Shown piece after piece: positions 15,763-23,802 of a stretch of DNA of 64,000 nt. This DNA is from Streptomyces sp. NRRL B-3428 (lineage in GTDB: Bacteria > Actinomycetota > Actinomycetes > Streptomycetales > Streptomycetaceae), in NCBI GenBank assembly GCA_000721375.1, contig JOGW01000003.1:1-64000 (forward strand), written 5' to 3'. The notes under the pieces are model-generated. The model was given only the letters and a program-made list of their open reading frames with translations. It was not told the origin of the DNA and made no database searches. The translations under genes and the position numbers were made by a program. The first letter of the stretch is position 1. Each line of letters opens with the position of its first letter.

Positions 15763-18635
15763 CTGCGGGCCTCCTTGAGTGAGTCCCCCGGCGTGGTCTG
15801 AGTGGCGTCTTCTTGAAGGTCTGCTTGCGGGTCTGCTTGCGGGTCCGTACGTGCCGGGTCGGCGAGTTCGGCCTCGACGTCGCGGCGACCGGTCTCGGCG
15901 CCCTGCCGGAAGCCGGCGAGGCGGCGGCGCAGGGCGTCGGCGTCGACCCCCTTGGGGCGTACGGCCGCGGCCCGGGTGCCCGGGGCGGGCACGGTGACGT
16001 TGGGGGTGCGCTTGGGCAGGCCCTTGTCCGTGACGCGCTCCCACTTCGGCGCACGCGGCCCGGGCCGCTCCGTCAGCGGGGACTCGTCCTCGGTGCGCTC
16101 GTGCGCGTGGTCGTCGGGGACGGCTTCGATCCGCGTGGGGCGCAGCAGCTCCGGAGTCGCCGACTCCTGGGCGGGGAGGGCGAGTTCGAGAGTGGTCTCG
16201 GGGCCGGGGTCGGGGCCGGGGGCGGGACGCTGGGTGTCGGAGCCCTCTGCATCGGAGTCCAGGTCGGCACCTGAGTGCGGATCGGCGGCTGCGGGACCTT
16301 CTTCCCGTACGAGATCGGCGCCCTCCTGTACGAGATCTGCACCCTCATCCCGTACGAGATCTGCACCCTCATCCCGTACGAAATCTGCACCGTCATCCCG
16401 TACGAAATCTGCACCGTCATCCCGTACGGAATCAGCCGCGCCGTCCCGTACCCCCGCGAGCACCCCGTCCGTCACCCCGAGCCGTGAACGCCTGCCCAGG
16501 TCATTGGAGTTGGCCTCGGCCTCCGCGCCCGCCAGATGGAGCTCAGGGGGCGCGCCTGCCAGGGAGATGCCGGAGGTGACCGCCGCGGCCGGTGCGGCGG
16601 CGAGGAGGGTCTTGGGCAGGACGGTCACCGCCGCGACCCCGCCGCTCGTCTGCTCGCGCAGCTGGACGCGGACACTGTGGCGGGCGGCGAGCCGGGCCAC
16701 CACGTACAGGCCGAGGCCCAGACTCTCGTCGCCGTCGTCGGAGTCGCCGGTGTGCGGCGTGGACGGATCGAAGGTGCTCAGCCGGGAGTTGACCGACTGC
16801 AGACGTTCGGGCGGCAGTCCGATGCCCTCGTCCTGGACGGAGAGCATCACCTCACCGCTCTCCAGGAGCCAGCCGGAGACCTCCACGGCCGCGTCGGGCG
16901 GGGAGAATGAGGTGGCGTTCTCCAGGAGTTCGGCGAGCAGATGGCTGAGGTCGTCGGCGGCGAACCCGGCGATGTGCGCGTGCGGGGGCAGCGAGGCGAT
17001 ACGGACCCGCTCGTAGCGCTCGATCTCGCTGACTGCGGCCCTTACGACGTCGACGAGCGGGACCGGACCGGGGTGCGCGGTCTTGTGCTCGGCGCCCGCG
17101 AGGACCAGGAGGTTCTCGCTGTGGCGGCGCATCACCGTGGCAAAGTGGTCCAGTTTGAAGAGGGTGGCGAGGCGCTCGGGGTCCTCCTCGCGCTCCTCCA
17201 GGGACTCGATCACGGCGAGCTGGCGCTCGACCAGGCCGAGGGTGCGCAGCGCCAGGTTGACGAAGGTGTGCTGGACGGAGTCCTCGAAGCCCTGCAGCTC
17301 CTCGCGCGCGGCGGCCAGTTCCTTGCGCAGGCCCACCCGCTCGCAGGCCAGCTTCTCGCGCTCGCCGACCAGGTGTCTGCGGTCCTCCTCAAGGACGCCG
17401 ACCCGGGCGTGCAGCTTGGTGGTGTGCTCGTAGAGCGCGTTGACGGAACGTACGACCGCGGCGAACTCGTCGTTGCGCCCCGTGAAGCGGACCGGCTCCT
17501 CGCTGCCGGGGCCGCCCGCGAGCCGTGCACTGCCCAGGCGCAGGACGGCGAGCGGGCGGGTGAGCGTGCGGGCCACACCGATGCCCACGCCGAGGGCGAG
17601 CAGGGCGAGGGCGCCGATCAGGGTGATGCGCAGTTCGAGTCCGGTGACGTCCTCGTCGCGCATCTGCTCGAGGCGCTCGATGCGCTCGGTGGCCAGGGTG
17701 TTCTCGACGCTGCGGAGCTGGTCGATCCGGGCCGTGAGCGAGGTGGCGATCTTCCGGCTGTTGTAGCCGAGCTCGTCGGCCGAGAGGGTCGGCCGGTCGG
17801 TGAGCCGGGCCAGATAGCGCTCGGCGGTGGCCACTTCGGGGCCGGTGACGGTCGTACGCAGCATCGACCGCTGGTCCGTGGGCGCTCCCGCGGCGAACGC
17901 GTCGAGCGCGGCCTTCTCGGCCACCTGGGACTGCTGCGCCGCGGCGGTGAGGTCGTCGCGGCGGCGGTCGTCGGCAGTGCGGGCCGACTGCCCGGTGACG
18001 GCCAGGCCGGTCACCGGGTCGATCACGGTCTGCGGGGTGGTACGCGGGGTGGCGTACGCGGCGAGCAGGAGACCGCGCACCGCGCCTGCCTGGGACACGG
18101 CGCGGTCGAGGTCGGCGAGGGCGTGGCGGCCCTCTCCGGCGCGCGGCGGCAGCCGGTCGGCGAGGTTCTCGGTGAGCCGGTGCAGTTCGGTGAGTGCTTC
18201 GGTGTACGCGGTGTGCGCGTCGAGCGCCGAGCCCTTGCCGTTGAGCGCCTCGCGCCGTACGTCCGCGAAGACCGCGAGGTCCCCCCGCAGGGACGCGGGC
18301 GCCTCGGCCCGTACTTCGGCGAGCCGGCGGTCGACCCGTGCGGTGCTCTGCGGGCGCTCGCCCTCGGGGCGGCCCGCGGCGATGTACGCGATGACCTCGT
18401 CGCGTTCGTCGCTCAGCGCATGGGACAGCATCCCGGTCTGCCGGGTGAGCTCGGCGAGCTCCAGGAGGCGCTGGGTGTCGGCCAGTTGGGCCGATGCGCT
18501 CAGCACGGCGGGGGTGCCCGCGCCGGCCACCGCTGCGGTGACCACCGCCACGGCGACGATCAGACGGCTGCGTACCCGTACCGTCCGGCCTGGTCTGGCC
18601 TCACCAGGCCGCTTGCTCTGCACCGGTGCTCGCAT
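15759..18635 (-). CDS. cvnA: Conservon sensor kinase-like protein CvnA with repeat tail
   Basis: Large membrane sensor of 958 residues. A transmembrane helix at about 22-45 is followed by an extracytoplasmic nitrate/nitrite-sensor-like helical domain (about 50-325), a second helix near 335-355, HAMP, and an atypical kinase region with HFATVMRRHSENLLVLAG instead of a classical H-box. The ATPase domain has LLENATSFSPP, DEGIGLPPERL and ESLGLGLYVVARLA. The C-terminal third is disordered, acidic and contains an 8-residue repeat (RDxGADxV) encoded by a 24-bp tandem array at about 16304-16450. It heads the cvnABCD operon. Kinase activity of such proteins is uncertain. Confidence 0.92.
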   Translation of the reverse strand: MRAPVQSKRPGEARPGRTVRVRSRLIVAVAVVTAAVAGAGTPAVLSASAQLADTQRLLELAELTRQTGMLSHALSDERDEVIAYIAAGRPEGERPQSTARVDRRLAEVRAEAPASLRGDLAVFADVRREALNGKGSALDAHTAYTEALTELHRLTENLADRLPPRAGEGRHALADLDRAVSQAGAVRGLLLAAYATPRTTPQTVIDPVTGLAVTGQSARTADDRRRDDLTAAAQQSQVAEKAALDAFAAGAPTDQRSMLRTTVTGPEVATAERYLARLTDRPTLSADELGYNSRKIATSLTARIDQLRSVENTLATERIERLEQMRDEDVTGLELRITLIGALALLALGVGIGVARTLTRPLAVLRLGSARLAGGPGSEEPVRFTGRNDEFAAVVRSVNALYEHTTKLHARVGVLEEDRRHLVGEREKLACERVGLRKELAAAREELQGFEDSVQHTFVNLALRTLGLVERQLAVIESLEEREEDPERLATLFKLDHFATVMRRHSENLLVLAGAEHKTAHPGPVPLVDVVRAAVSEIERYERVRIASLPPHAHIAGFAADDLSHLLAELLENATSFSPPDAAVEVSGWLLESGEVMLSVQDEGIGLPPERLQSVNSRLSTFDPSTPHTGDSDDGDESLGLGLYVVARLAARHSVRVQLREQTSGGVAAVTVLPKTLLAAAPAAAVTSGISLAGAPPELHLAGAEAEANSNDLGRRSRLGVTDGVLAGVRDGAADSVRDDGADFVRDDGADFVRDEGADLVRDEGADLVQEGADLVREEGPAAADPHSGADLDSDAEGSDTQRPAPGPDPGPETTLELALPAQESATPELLRPTRIEAVPDDHAHERTEDESPLTERPGPRAPKWERVTDKGLPKRTPNVTVPAPGTRAAAVRPKGVDADALRRRLAGFRQGAETGRRDVEAELADPARTDPQADPQADLQEDATQTTPGDSLKEARS
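16304..16450 (-). repeat. 24-bp minisatellite inside cvnA
   Basis: Seven copies of a unit resembling cccgtacgagatctgcacc recur, with the core GTA at 16307, 16328, 16352, 16376, 16400, 16424 and 16448; five of the six intervals are exactly 24 bp and one is 21 bp. On the coding (minus) strand each unit encodes an acidic octapeptide of the form VRDxGADx. All intervals are multiples of three, so copy-number change would keep frame. Confidence 0.9.
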
Positions 18636-19014
18636 CCTCGTTGCTCTCGGTGTTCTTGTTGTGCGCCGCGAGGTGCGACACGTGGCGCGGGGGCCGCTTT
18701 ATGTGTCGCGTCGTCCACCGGTTCCGGTGTGGTGACGTGCCCTCTCTGGTACGGCTTATGACCATTCCAGCGCGCCTGGGTGGCGGTCGCCCTTAGCCGG
18801 GCGGGCCACCCGAAGGAGTGAACATCGCGGAGAGTTGAGGGATCAAGTTCCGGTTCGACATCGATGTGGCGATCCGTGAGGCGCCGGTTGGACGGCGGGC
18901 GCGGCCTTTGGCAGGATGCCCCGCCACCGCGCGCGGGAGGGGTGCGGTCCAGGCCAACTCCCCGCTGCCGCGCCCTCTGTGAAGGTCGCGCGCACACTCG
19001 TGCAGACTGCATGG
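18636..19014. other. Intergenic region between cvnA and the PP2C gene
   Basis: This 379-bp region separates divergent genes and must hold the promoters of the conservon operon and of the phosphatase-like gene. I see no coding frame with convincing features, no strong hairpin and no recognised operator. Short frames exist but their codon pattern is not convincing. Confidence 0.5.
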
Positions 19015-19860
19015 ATGCGCGTCGAACTCTGCACGGAACCCGGCAACCCCGCACGCCCCAACGAGGACTTCGCCTCGGTGGCGCTGCCCGCCTCAGGACA
19101 GGGCGGCACGCTGGTCGTCCTGGACGGAGTGACACCCCCGCAGGGAGACGACGGTTGTGTGCACGACGTGCCGTGGTTCGTGGCTCGACTGGGTGGCGCA
19201 CTGGGTGAACTGTCCGTTTCGCGGCGGGATATGACCCTGGCCGAGATCCTCTCCGCGGCGATCGCCCGGACCGCCGAAACCCACCGCTCCACCTGTGACC
19301 TTTCTCACCCTCGTACGCCTCAGGCAACCGTGGTCCTGGCGCGCTGGGACGCCGGACAGGTCGAATATCTGGTGCTCTCGGACTCGGCGCTGCTCGTCGA
19401 ATCGCCGGCCGGTGCGGTCGAGGCCGTGCTCGACCGCCGGCTCGATCTGCTGCCGCCACGGGTGACCGAGGCCCGGGACCTGGTGCGGTCGCTGCCGCAG
19501 GGGTCGCCGCAACGGGCCGCCGCGGTACGGGAGTACGTCGCGGTGGTCGAGTCGCTGCGCAACGCGGAGGACGGCTTCTTCACCGCGGCCGCGGACCCGT
19601 CGGCGGCCTTCCGCGCGGTCACGGGGACGCGTCCGCGCGCCGAGGTACGCACCCTCGTCGGGCTCACCGACGGGGCGACCCGCTGGGTGGAGAAGCTCGG
19701 CGAGGGCGACTGGGCGGAGTGCTTCGCGTTCCTGCGCAAGGCAGGCCCGCAGGGGCTGGTGGAGCGCGTGCGGGTGCTGGAGCGGGAACGGGTGGCGGCG
19801 GGCGTGCGGGTGGGCGGGAAGCCGCACGATGACGCGACCGCGGTGTGGGTGGAGCTGTAG
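19015..19860 (+). CDS. PP2C-like (PPM-type) Ser/Thr phosphatase
   Basis: Cytoplasmic protein of 281 residues with the PPM fold pattern: an N-terminal TEPGNPARPNEDFASV segment, the metal-binding Asp in VVLDGVTP, and a C-terminal HDDATAVWVEL (DDxT) motif. These are the positions that bind the catalytic Mn/Mg ions. ATG 19015 begins the conserved RVELCTEPGNP strand and has no clear ribosome-binding site, so translation may be leaderless or start at an upstream GTG. It stands alone next to the conservon; a functional link to CvnA is speculative. Confidence 0.8.
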   Translation: MRVELCTEPGNPARPNEDFASVALPASGQGGTLVVLDGVTPPQGDDGCVHDVPWFVARLGGALGELSVSRRDMTLAEILSAAIARTAETHRSTCDLSHPRTPQATVVLARWDAGQVEYLVLSDSALLVESPAGAVEAVLDRRLDLLPPRVTEARDLVRSLPQGSPQRAAAVREYVAVVESLRNAEDGFFTAAADPSAAFRAVTGTRPRAEVRTLVGLTDGATRWVEKLGEGDWAECFAFLRKAGPQGLVERVRVLERERVAAGVRVGGKPHDDATAVWVEL

Positions 19861-19917
19861 CCGGAGCGTTCGGCCACCGCCCCCGCCTTCGTGCAGAGCT
19901 GTGGCGAACGCGTGCGG

Positions 19918-20412
19918 CTACTGCTCCCCACCCGCGTTCAGCTGGTGCAACAGCCGCGCGAGCTCGGCCACTTCGGAGCGCTCCCAGCCCGCGAGCTGAC
20001 GCACATAACGCTCGCGGCGCGCACCCCTGACCTGCTGGAACCGGGCCCGCCCCTCCTCCGTGAGCCGCAGCAGGGCCGCGCGCCCGTCGGCCGGATCGGG
20101 CTCGCGCGCCACCAGGCCCAGCTCCTCGAGGGCCCGCAGCTGACGGCTCATCGTGGCCTTGCCGACGCCGAAGTACACGGCGAGATCCGTGGCCCGCTGC
20201 GGACCGCCCTCCTCCAGACGTACGAGAAGGCCGTACGCGGCAGGTTCGAGCTCCGGGTGGACCGCGCGCGCCATCTCCCCGGAACTTGCCCGCGCGCGTC
20301 GCAGGAACACGGTCAATTCCCGCTCCAGGGCGAGGAATTCGTGGTCCACACCATTCTCCGGCGGGACCCGGTGCGCGCCGCCGTCCGCCTGGTCGTGCAC
20401 TTCAGAGCCCAT
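19918..20412 (-). CDS. MarR family transcriptional regulator
   Basis: Dimeric winged-helix regulator of 164 residues. The DNA-binding region is QRATDLAVYFGVGKATMSRQLRALEELGLVAR followed by the wing DPADGRAALLRLTEEG. Helices at both ends (FLALERELTVFLRRAR and ERSEVAELARLLHQL) form the dimer interface. ATG 20412 has a GGGAAAG ribosome-binding site. It is divergent from the GH25 lysozyme gene, and the 241-bp region between them holds several palindromes that could be its operators. Confidence 0.9.
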   Translation of the reverse strand: MGSEVHDQADGGAHRVPPENGVDHEFLALERELTVFLRRARASSGEMARAVHPELEPAAYGLLVRLEEGGPQRATDLAVYFGVGKATMSRQLRALEELGLVAREPDPADGRAALLRLTEEGRARFQQVRGARRERYVRQLAGWERSEVAELARLLHQLNAGGEQ

Positions 20413-20551
20413 GAACTGCTTTCCCCATGCTGAAAGTTTCCGCCAAGCCGGGGCTGTTGCCGCAGCTCGGCCAGTATTTCGCAGGCGTAGACCAACGGCA
20501 GCCCCAAGGCCCTCTTCCCACCCGCGAGTCCTCCTGCGTAGCTTCATGGGT

Positions 20552-20588
20552 GACATGTCCACGCCGTCGCCTCGGCGACATGTCGACA
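20552..20588. promoter_or_regulatory. Cluster of palindromes between marR and lysozyme gene
   Basis: The perfect palindrome GACATGTC occurs at 20552-20559 and 20577-20584, 25 bp apart. Between them lies the inverted repeat GTCGCC-TC-GGCGAC (20566-20579), and TGTCGACA at 20581-20588 is a third palindrome. The position between divergent marR and lysozyme genes makes a regulator-binding region likely. Which protein binds is inference. Confidence 0.5.
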
Positions 20589-20653
20589 GTTCCCCCCACC
20601 GGAGTTCCGTCGCTCTCACGGCCGGACTCCACGAGGCCTTCGGAGGCTCGCAC

Positions 20654-21523
20654 ATGTCCGTGCACAGACCCGGAAGACCCCGTACCACTCGCCCCGCGAC
20701 CGCTCGCCGGCTGAGCCCCCGCTCCCGCCTGACCGCGGCCGGCATCCTCCTGTCGATCCTCTCCCTCCTGTTCACCATGCCCGCCACCGCCCAGGGCGCC
20801 GAAACCGCCGACGGACCCGCCCGCGGCGAGGCCCACATGGGTGTCGGCGTCGTCGCGCACGACGGCCAGGGCGGCCTGCCCCGGGAGACCCGCGCCGCGC
20901 AGACCGAGGGCGTGGACGTCTCCAGCCACCAGGGCAACGTCAACTGGTCCGGTCTGTGGTCGAGCGGTGTGAAGTGGGCCTACGTCAAGGCCACCGAGGG
21001 GACGTACTACAAGAACCCCTACTTCGCGCAGCAGTACAACGGCTCGTACAACGTCGGCATGATCCGCGGCTCGTACCACTTCGCGACCCCCGACACGACC
21101 ACCGGCGCCGCCCAGGCCGACTACTTCGTCAACAACGGCGGCGGCTGGTCCCGCGACGGCAAGACCCTGCCGGGCGCGCTGGACATCGAGTGGAACCCGT
21201 ACGGCGCGGCCTGCTACGGCAAGTCCCAGTCGGCGATGGTCACTTGGATCCGTGACTTCCTCAACCGCTACAAGGCCCGCACGGGCCGCGACGCGGTCAT
21301 CTACACGGCCACCAGCTGGTGGACCCAGTGCACCGGCAACTACAGCGGCTTCGGCGCCACCAACCCGCTGTGGATCGCCCGCTACAACACGACTCCGGGG
21401 ACGCTGCCTGCGGGCTGGGGCTACTACACCATGTGGCAGTACACGTCCTCCGGGCCGATCGTCGGTGACCACAACAAGTTCAACGGGGCGCTCGACCGCG
21501 TGGTGGCACTGGCCAACGGCTGA
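20654..21523 (+). CDS. GH25 lysozyme (N-acetylmuramidase), secreted
   Basis: Secreted muramidase of 289 residues related to Streptomyces cellosyl/M1 lysozymes, cleaving the glycan strand of peptidoglycan. A basic N-terminus and hydrophobic helix (about 25-46) form the signal peptide. The GH25 domain starts at about 86 with GVDVSSHQG (Asp88), continues with YVKATEGTYY (Glu115) and carries the catalytic pair in ALDIEW (Asp177, Glu179). It ends with the typical YTMWQYTSSGPIVGDHNKF. ATG 20654 follows GGAGG. A strong terminator and a degenerate paralogue follow immediately. Confidence 0.93.
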   Translation: MSVHRPGRPRTTRPATARRLSPRSRLTAAGILLSILSLLFTMPATAQGAETADGPARGEAHMGVGVVAHDGQGGLPRETRAAQTEGVDVSSHQGNVNWSGLWSSGVKWAYVKATEGTYYKNPYFAQQYNGSYNVGMIRGSYHFATPDTTTGAAQADYFVNNGGGWSRDGKTLPGALDIEWNPYGAACYGKSQSAMVTWIRDFLNRYKARTGRDAVIYTATSWWTQCTGNYSGFGATNPLWIARYNTTPGTLPAGWGYYTMWQYTSSGPIVGDHNKFNGALDRVVALANG

Positions 21524-21561
21524 GCTGCACACCGGACGGCAGACCGTACACAGCGAGAGCC

Positions 21562-21591
21562 GCGGCCCCGGCGCGTAAGCACCGGGGCCGC
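21562..21591 (+). terminator. Terminator after lysozyme gene
   Basis: A perfect 10-bp stem, GCGGCCCCGG with CCGGGGCCGC, encloses a 10-base loop 38 bp downstream of the GH25 stop codon. No U-tract follows, as is usual in Streptomyces. Confidence 0.75.
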
Positions 21592-21597
21592 ACCGAC

Positions 21598-21633
21598 CGC
21601 ACGCCCGCACGCCCGCACGCCCGCACGCCCGCA
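21598..21633 (+). repeat. 8-bp tandem repeat
   Basis: The octamer ccgcacgc is repeated about 4.5 times without interruption between the lysozyme terminator and the next gene. It is non-coding and looks like a slippage-prone microsatellite. Confidence 0.85.
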
Positions 21634-21765
21634 GCGGCCCATACCTGCCATGGCACATGCGTGCCGCTGCTTCAACTCCCGGGCAGCTCAGTCGACTTCT
21701 ACGATCGCCAGGACCTTGGCCAAGGGTTGTTCGCCTCGTCCGTCCGCGATTTCGGGAGTTCACCC

Positions 21766-22542
21766 ATGAGACTGCGCAAGGCAACGCTGGCCGTGACGGC
21801 CGCCGTCGGCATCCTCTTCGGCACGGCGACCGCGGCATCCCCCGCCGACGCCGCCCCCGCCATCCTCGCCGACACCACCACACCCGGCTCCTCGATCTGG
21901 GCCACCGCCCCCGCGTCCTGGACCACCCTCTACGGGCAGGGCCAGCGCTGGACGTACGCCTTCTCCTCCCTCGGCACCTTCACGAACGGCGGGAAGAACC
22001 AGGCCTTCCCGCAGATGTCCGCCGACGCACAGGCCGCCGGCCTGCTGGTGGGCGCCGTGCACGATGCGCGGCCGGACAGCAGCGGGAACATGCGGGGCGA
22101 CGGGTTCGACCAGGCCCAGACCTACATCCAGGCCACGAACAACAGCGAAGAGTTTCCCTTCGACACCCTGGATCTGCCCGGGGTGGTGTTCCTGGACAAG
22201 GTGATCATCACGTCGGGGGGCAGTGGTCTGAGCTGCCCGCGCTCGACGCCGGCGCTGCTCGCCGACTGGCTGCGCGGGTTCAACGAGGGCTACTCACTGG
22301 CCAAGGACAACAAGCCGGTCATCGCCACCACCGCGTCCTTCTGGAAGGACTGCATGGGCAATACGACGGAGTTCGCCGACCAGCCGCTGATGCTGCGCCC
22401 CGAGGGAACCGGCGGGGCGTCGCCCGTCGGCCCCGTCGGAGGCTGGACCACGCCGACGTTCTACCACGTGCGTACGGGCCTGCCGCAGCTCTACTCCGGG
22501 AGCGAGGAGCAGCTGCGGGCTTTCGCGGACGCGCTGAACTGA
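21766..22542 (+). CDS. Secreted degenerate GH25-like protein
   Basis: Exported protein of 258 residues with a signal peptide ending near ADAA. Its body can be aligned by eye with the preceding lysozyme: TFTNGGKNQAFPQ with its tyrosine-rich TEGTYYKNPYFAQQ, AQAAGLLVGAVHDARPDSSG with the GMIRGSYHFATPDTTTG region, and PVIATTASFWKDCMG with AVIYTATSWWTQCTG. The catalytic stretch LDIEW is replaced by LDKVI (Asp144-Lys145) and the opening GVDVSSHQG is absent. It therefore looks like a tandem paralogue that has lost hydrolase activity and may bind wall glycan. ATG 21766 has GGGAG upstream. Confidence 0.75.
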   Translation: MRLRKATLAVTAAVGILFGTATAASPADAAPAILADTTTPGSSIWATAPASWTTLYGQGQRWTYAFSSLGTFTNGGKNQAFPQMSADAQAAGLLVGAVHDARPDSSGNMRGDGFDQAQTYIQATNNSEEFPFDTLDLPGVVFLDKVIITSGGSGLSCPRSTPALLADWLRGFNEGYSLAKDNKPVIATTASFWKDCMGNTTEFADQPLMLRPEGTGGASPVGPVGGWTTPTFYHVRTGLPQLYSGSEEQLRAFADALN

Positions 22543-22552
22543 TCCACCGCAG

Positions 22553-22594
22553 CGGAAGGGCCCGGCGCGCCCCGCGGGCGGCCGGGCCCTTCCG
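22553..22594. terminator. Bidirectional terminator
   Basis: A perfect 14-bp stem (CGGAAGGGCCCGGC with GCCGGGCCCTTCCG) and 14-base loop lies between the convergent GH25-like and deaminase genes and can serve both. Confidence 0.85.
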
Positions 22595-22613
22595 CCAGTC
22601 GCTGCACCCAGGA

Positions 22614-23093
22614 CTACGCGCCGGTGTGCAGCCTTACGTGCAAGGCACGGATCTCTTCGGTGAGTTCGGGGGCCGGCCCCTCGACGATGACGTTGGGGGC
22701 GACCGCGTTCACCGGGAGAGCGGCGACCGGTCCAGCCGGGACGCCCAGGTCGGCCAGCCACTGGGTCAGTTGGGCCGAGGAGGCCACGTACACGATGCGG
22801 GCCAGGCCCACCCAGGCATGGGCGGCCGAGCACATCGGGCAGTGTTCGCCGGAGGTGTAGACCGTGGCGCCCGCGCGCTCCTCGGGGGTCATGTGCTCGG
22901 CGGCCCAGCGGGCCAGTTCGAACTCGGGGTGGCGGGTGTGGTCGCCGCCGGCCACGCGGTTGCGGTCCTCGGCACGGACCTTGCCCTCGGCGTCGACGAG
23001 GACGGAGCCGAAGGGTTCGTCGCCGGCGTCCAGGGCTTCGGCGGCCAGGGCGACGCAGCGGCGGAGGTGGGTGAGGTCGGCTTCGTTCAGCAT
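22614..23093 (-). CDS. Zinc-dependent nucleoside deaminase family protein
   Basis: Protein of 159 residues in the cytidine/deoxycytidylate deaminase fold, related to guanine or tRNA-type deaminases. Zinc ligands are seen as His55 and catalytic Glu57 in RHPEFE and Cys85/Cys88 in HCPMC. The PFGSVLVD strand at about 27-34 is typical. The usual HAE is HPE here, which is common in the guanine deaminase-like branch. ATG 23093 begins the frame. It is divergent from an acetyltransferase gene and convergent with the GH25-like gene. Substrate is not determined by the sequence. Confidence 0.87.
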   Translation of the reverse strand: MLNEADLTHLRRCVALAAEALDAGDEPFGSVLVDAEGKVRAEDRNRVAGGDHTRHPEFELARWAAEHMTPEERAGATVYTSGEHCPMCSAAHAWVGLARIVYVASSAQLTQWLADLGVPAGPVAALPVNAVAPNVIVEGPAPELTEEIRALHVRLHTGA

Positions 23094-23174
23094 GAGGCCA
23101 GGCTAGGGGGTGTCCGGCCAGACGCCCCTGCCCCGGTGGCCGGTGCGCGGGGGCGGGGTCGGCATCATGACCGT

Positions 23175-23660
23175 ATGAGTGATCTTGCGGATACGGGGGC
23201 GGGGGCGGCCCGGGTGCGGCGTGCGCGCGCCGGTGACCTGGACGAGGTCGTACGGCTCGTCGGCGAGCACGCCGCTTACGAGAGATCGGCGGCGCCGGCG
23301 GCGGGCCTCGCCGCGCGGCTCGACGGGCTGCTGTTCGGGTCCGGCGCGCCTCGCTTGCGGTGCTTCGTGGCCGAGTTGGGCAGTGGGGAGATCGTCGGGT
23401 ACGCCACGTGCGCGCCCGAGGTGTCCACCTGGGACGGGGCCGAGTACCTGCACATGGACTGCCTGTTCCTGCGCGACGGGCATCGCGGGCTCGGCCTCGG
23501 ACCGCGCCTTGTGGAGGCCGTGGTCGAGGAGGCGCAGGCGCTGGGGTGCGATCACGTGCAGTGGCAGACGCCGGCGTGGAACGAGGACGCGGTGCGGTTC
23601 TACGAGCGGATCGGGGCGCGGGCGACGGAGAAGCTGCGGTTCAAGCTGCCGGTCGGTTAG
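23175..23660 (+). CDS. GNAT family N-acetyltransferase
   Basis: Acetyl-CoA-dependent acetyltransferase of 161 residues. The GNAT core is visible: VRRARAGDLDEVVRLV at the start, the central strand EYLHMDCLFLRDGHRGLGLGPRLVEAVVEEA carrying the acetyl-CoA binding loop, and the final WNEDAVRFYERIGA motif. ATG 23175 fits the domain start. It resembles diamine or amino-acid acetyltransferases, but the acceptor cannot be named. A strong terminator follows. Confidence 0.87.
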   Translation: MSDLADTGAGAARVRRARAGDLDEVVRLVGEHAAYERSAAPAAGLAARLDGLLFGSGAPRLRCFVAELGSGEIVGYATCAPEVSTWDGAEYLHMDCLFLRDGHRGLGLGPRLVEAVVEEAQALGCDHVQWQTPAWNEDAVRFYERIGARATEKLRFKLPVG

Positions 23661-23670
23661 GGCATGAAGC

Positions 23671-23703
23671 GGCCCGGGCCCCTGAGAACCAGGGGCCCGG
23701 GCC
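23671..23703 (+). terminator. Terminator after GNAT gene
   Basis: A perfect 14-bp stem, GGCCCGGGCCCCTG with CAGGGGCCCGGGCC, and a 5-base loop begin 11 bp after the stop codon; a short CTCTTTC tract follows. Confidence 0.9.
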
Positions 23704-23737
23704 TCTTTCACCGGTCGCGTCCGTCACGCCGCGACCG

Positions 23738-23764
23738 CTGGGTGCGACGAACAGGAGCACCCAG
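23738..23764 (-). terminator. Probable terminator downstream of lon
   Basis: An 8-bp inverted repeat, CTGGGTGC with GCACCCAG, is separated by 11 bases and lies about 40 bp past the lon stop on its transcript. A smaller hairpin, TGGGGT-TCC-ACCCCA at 23785-23799, lies closer to lon. Confidence 0.55.
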
Positions 23765-23802
23765 AACCCACGGAGCGAGAGCGCTGGGGTTCCACCCCAA
23801 CA

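Noticed and set aside
16304..16450. Possible CRISPR array
   Set aside because: Units abut each other without unique spacers and are translated in frame in cvnA. The arrays at 38785 and 58301 likewise have no spacers, and no cas gene is present.
18864..18990. Small coding frame between cvnA and the PP2C gene
   Set aside because: Frames here lack a ribosome-binding site and their codon usage does not show the third-position GC pattern of neighbours.
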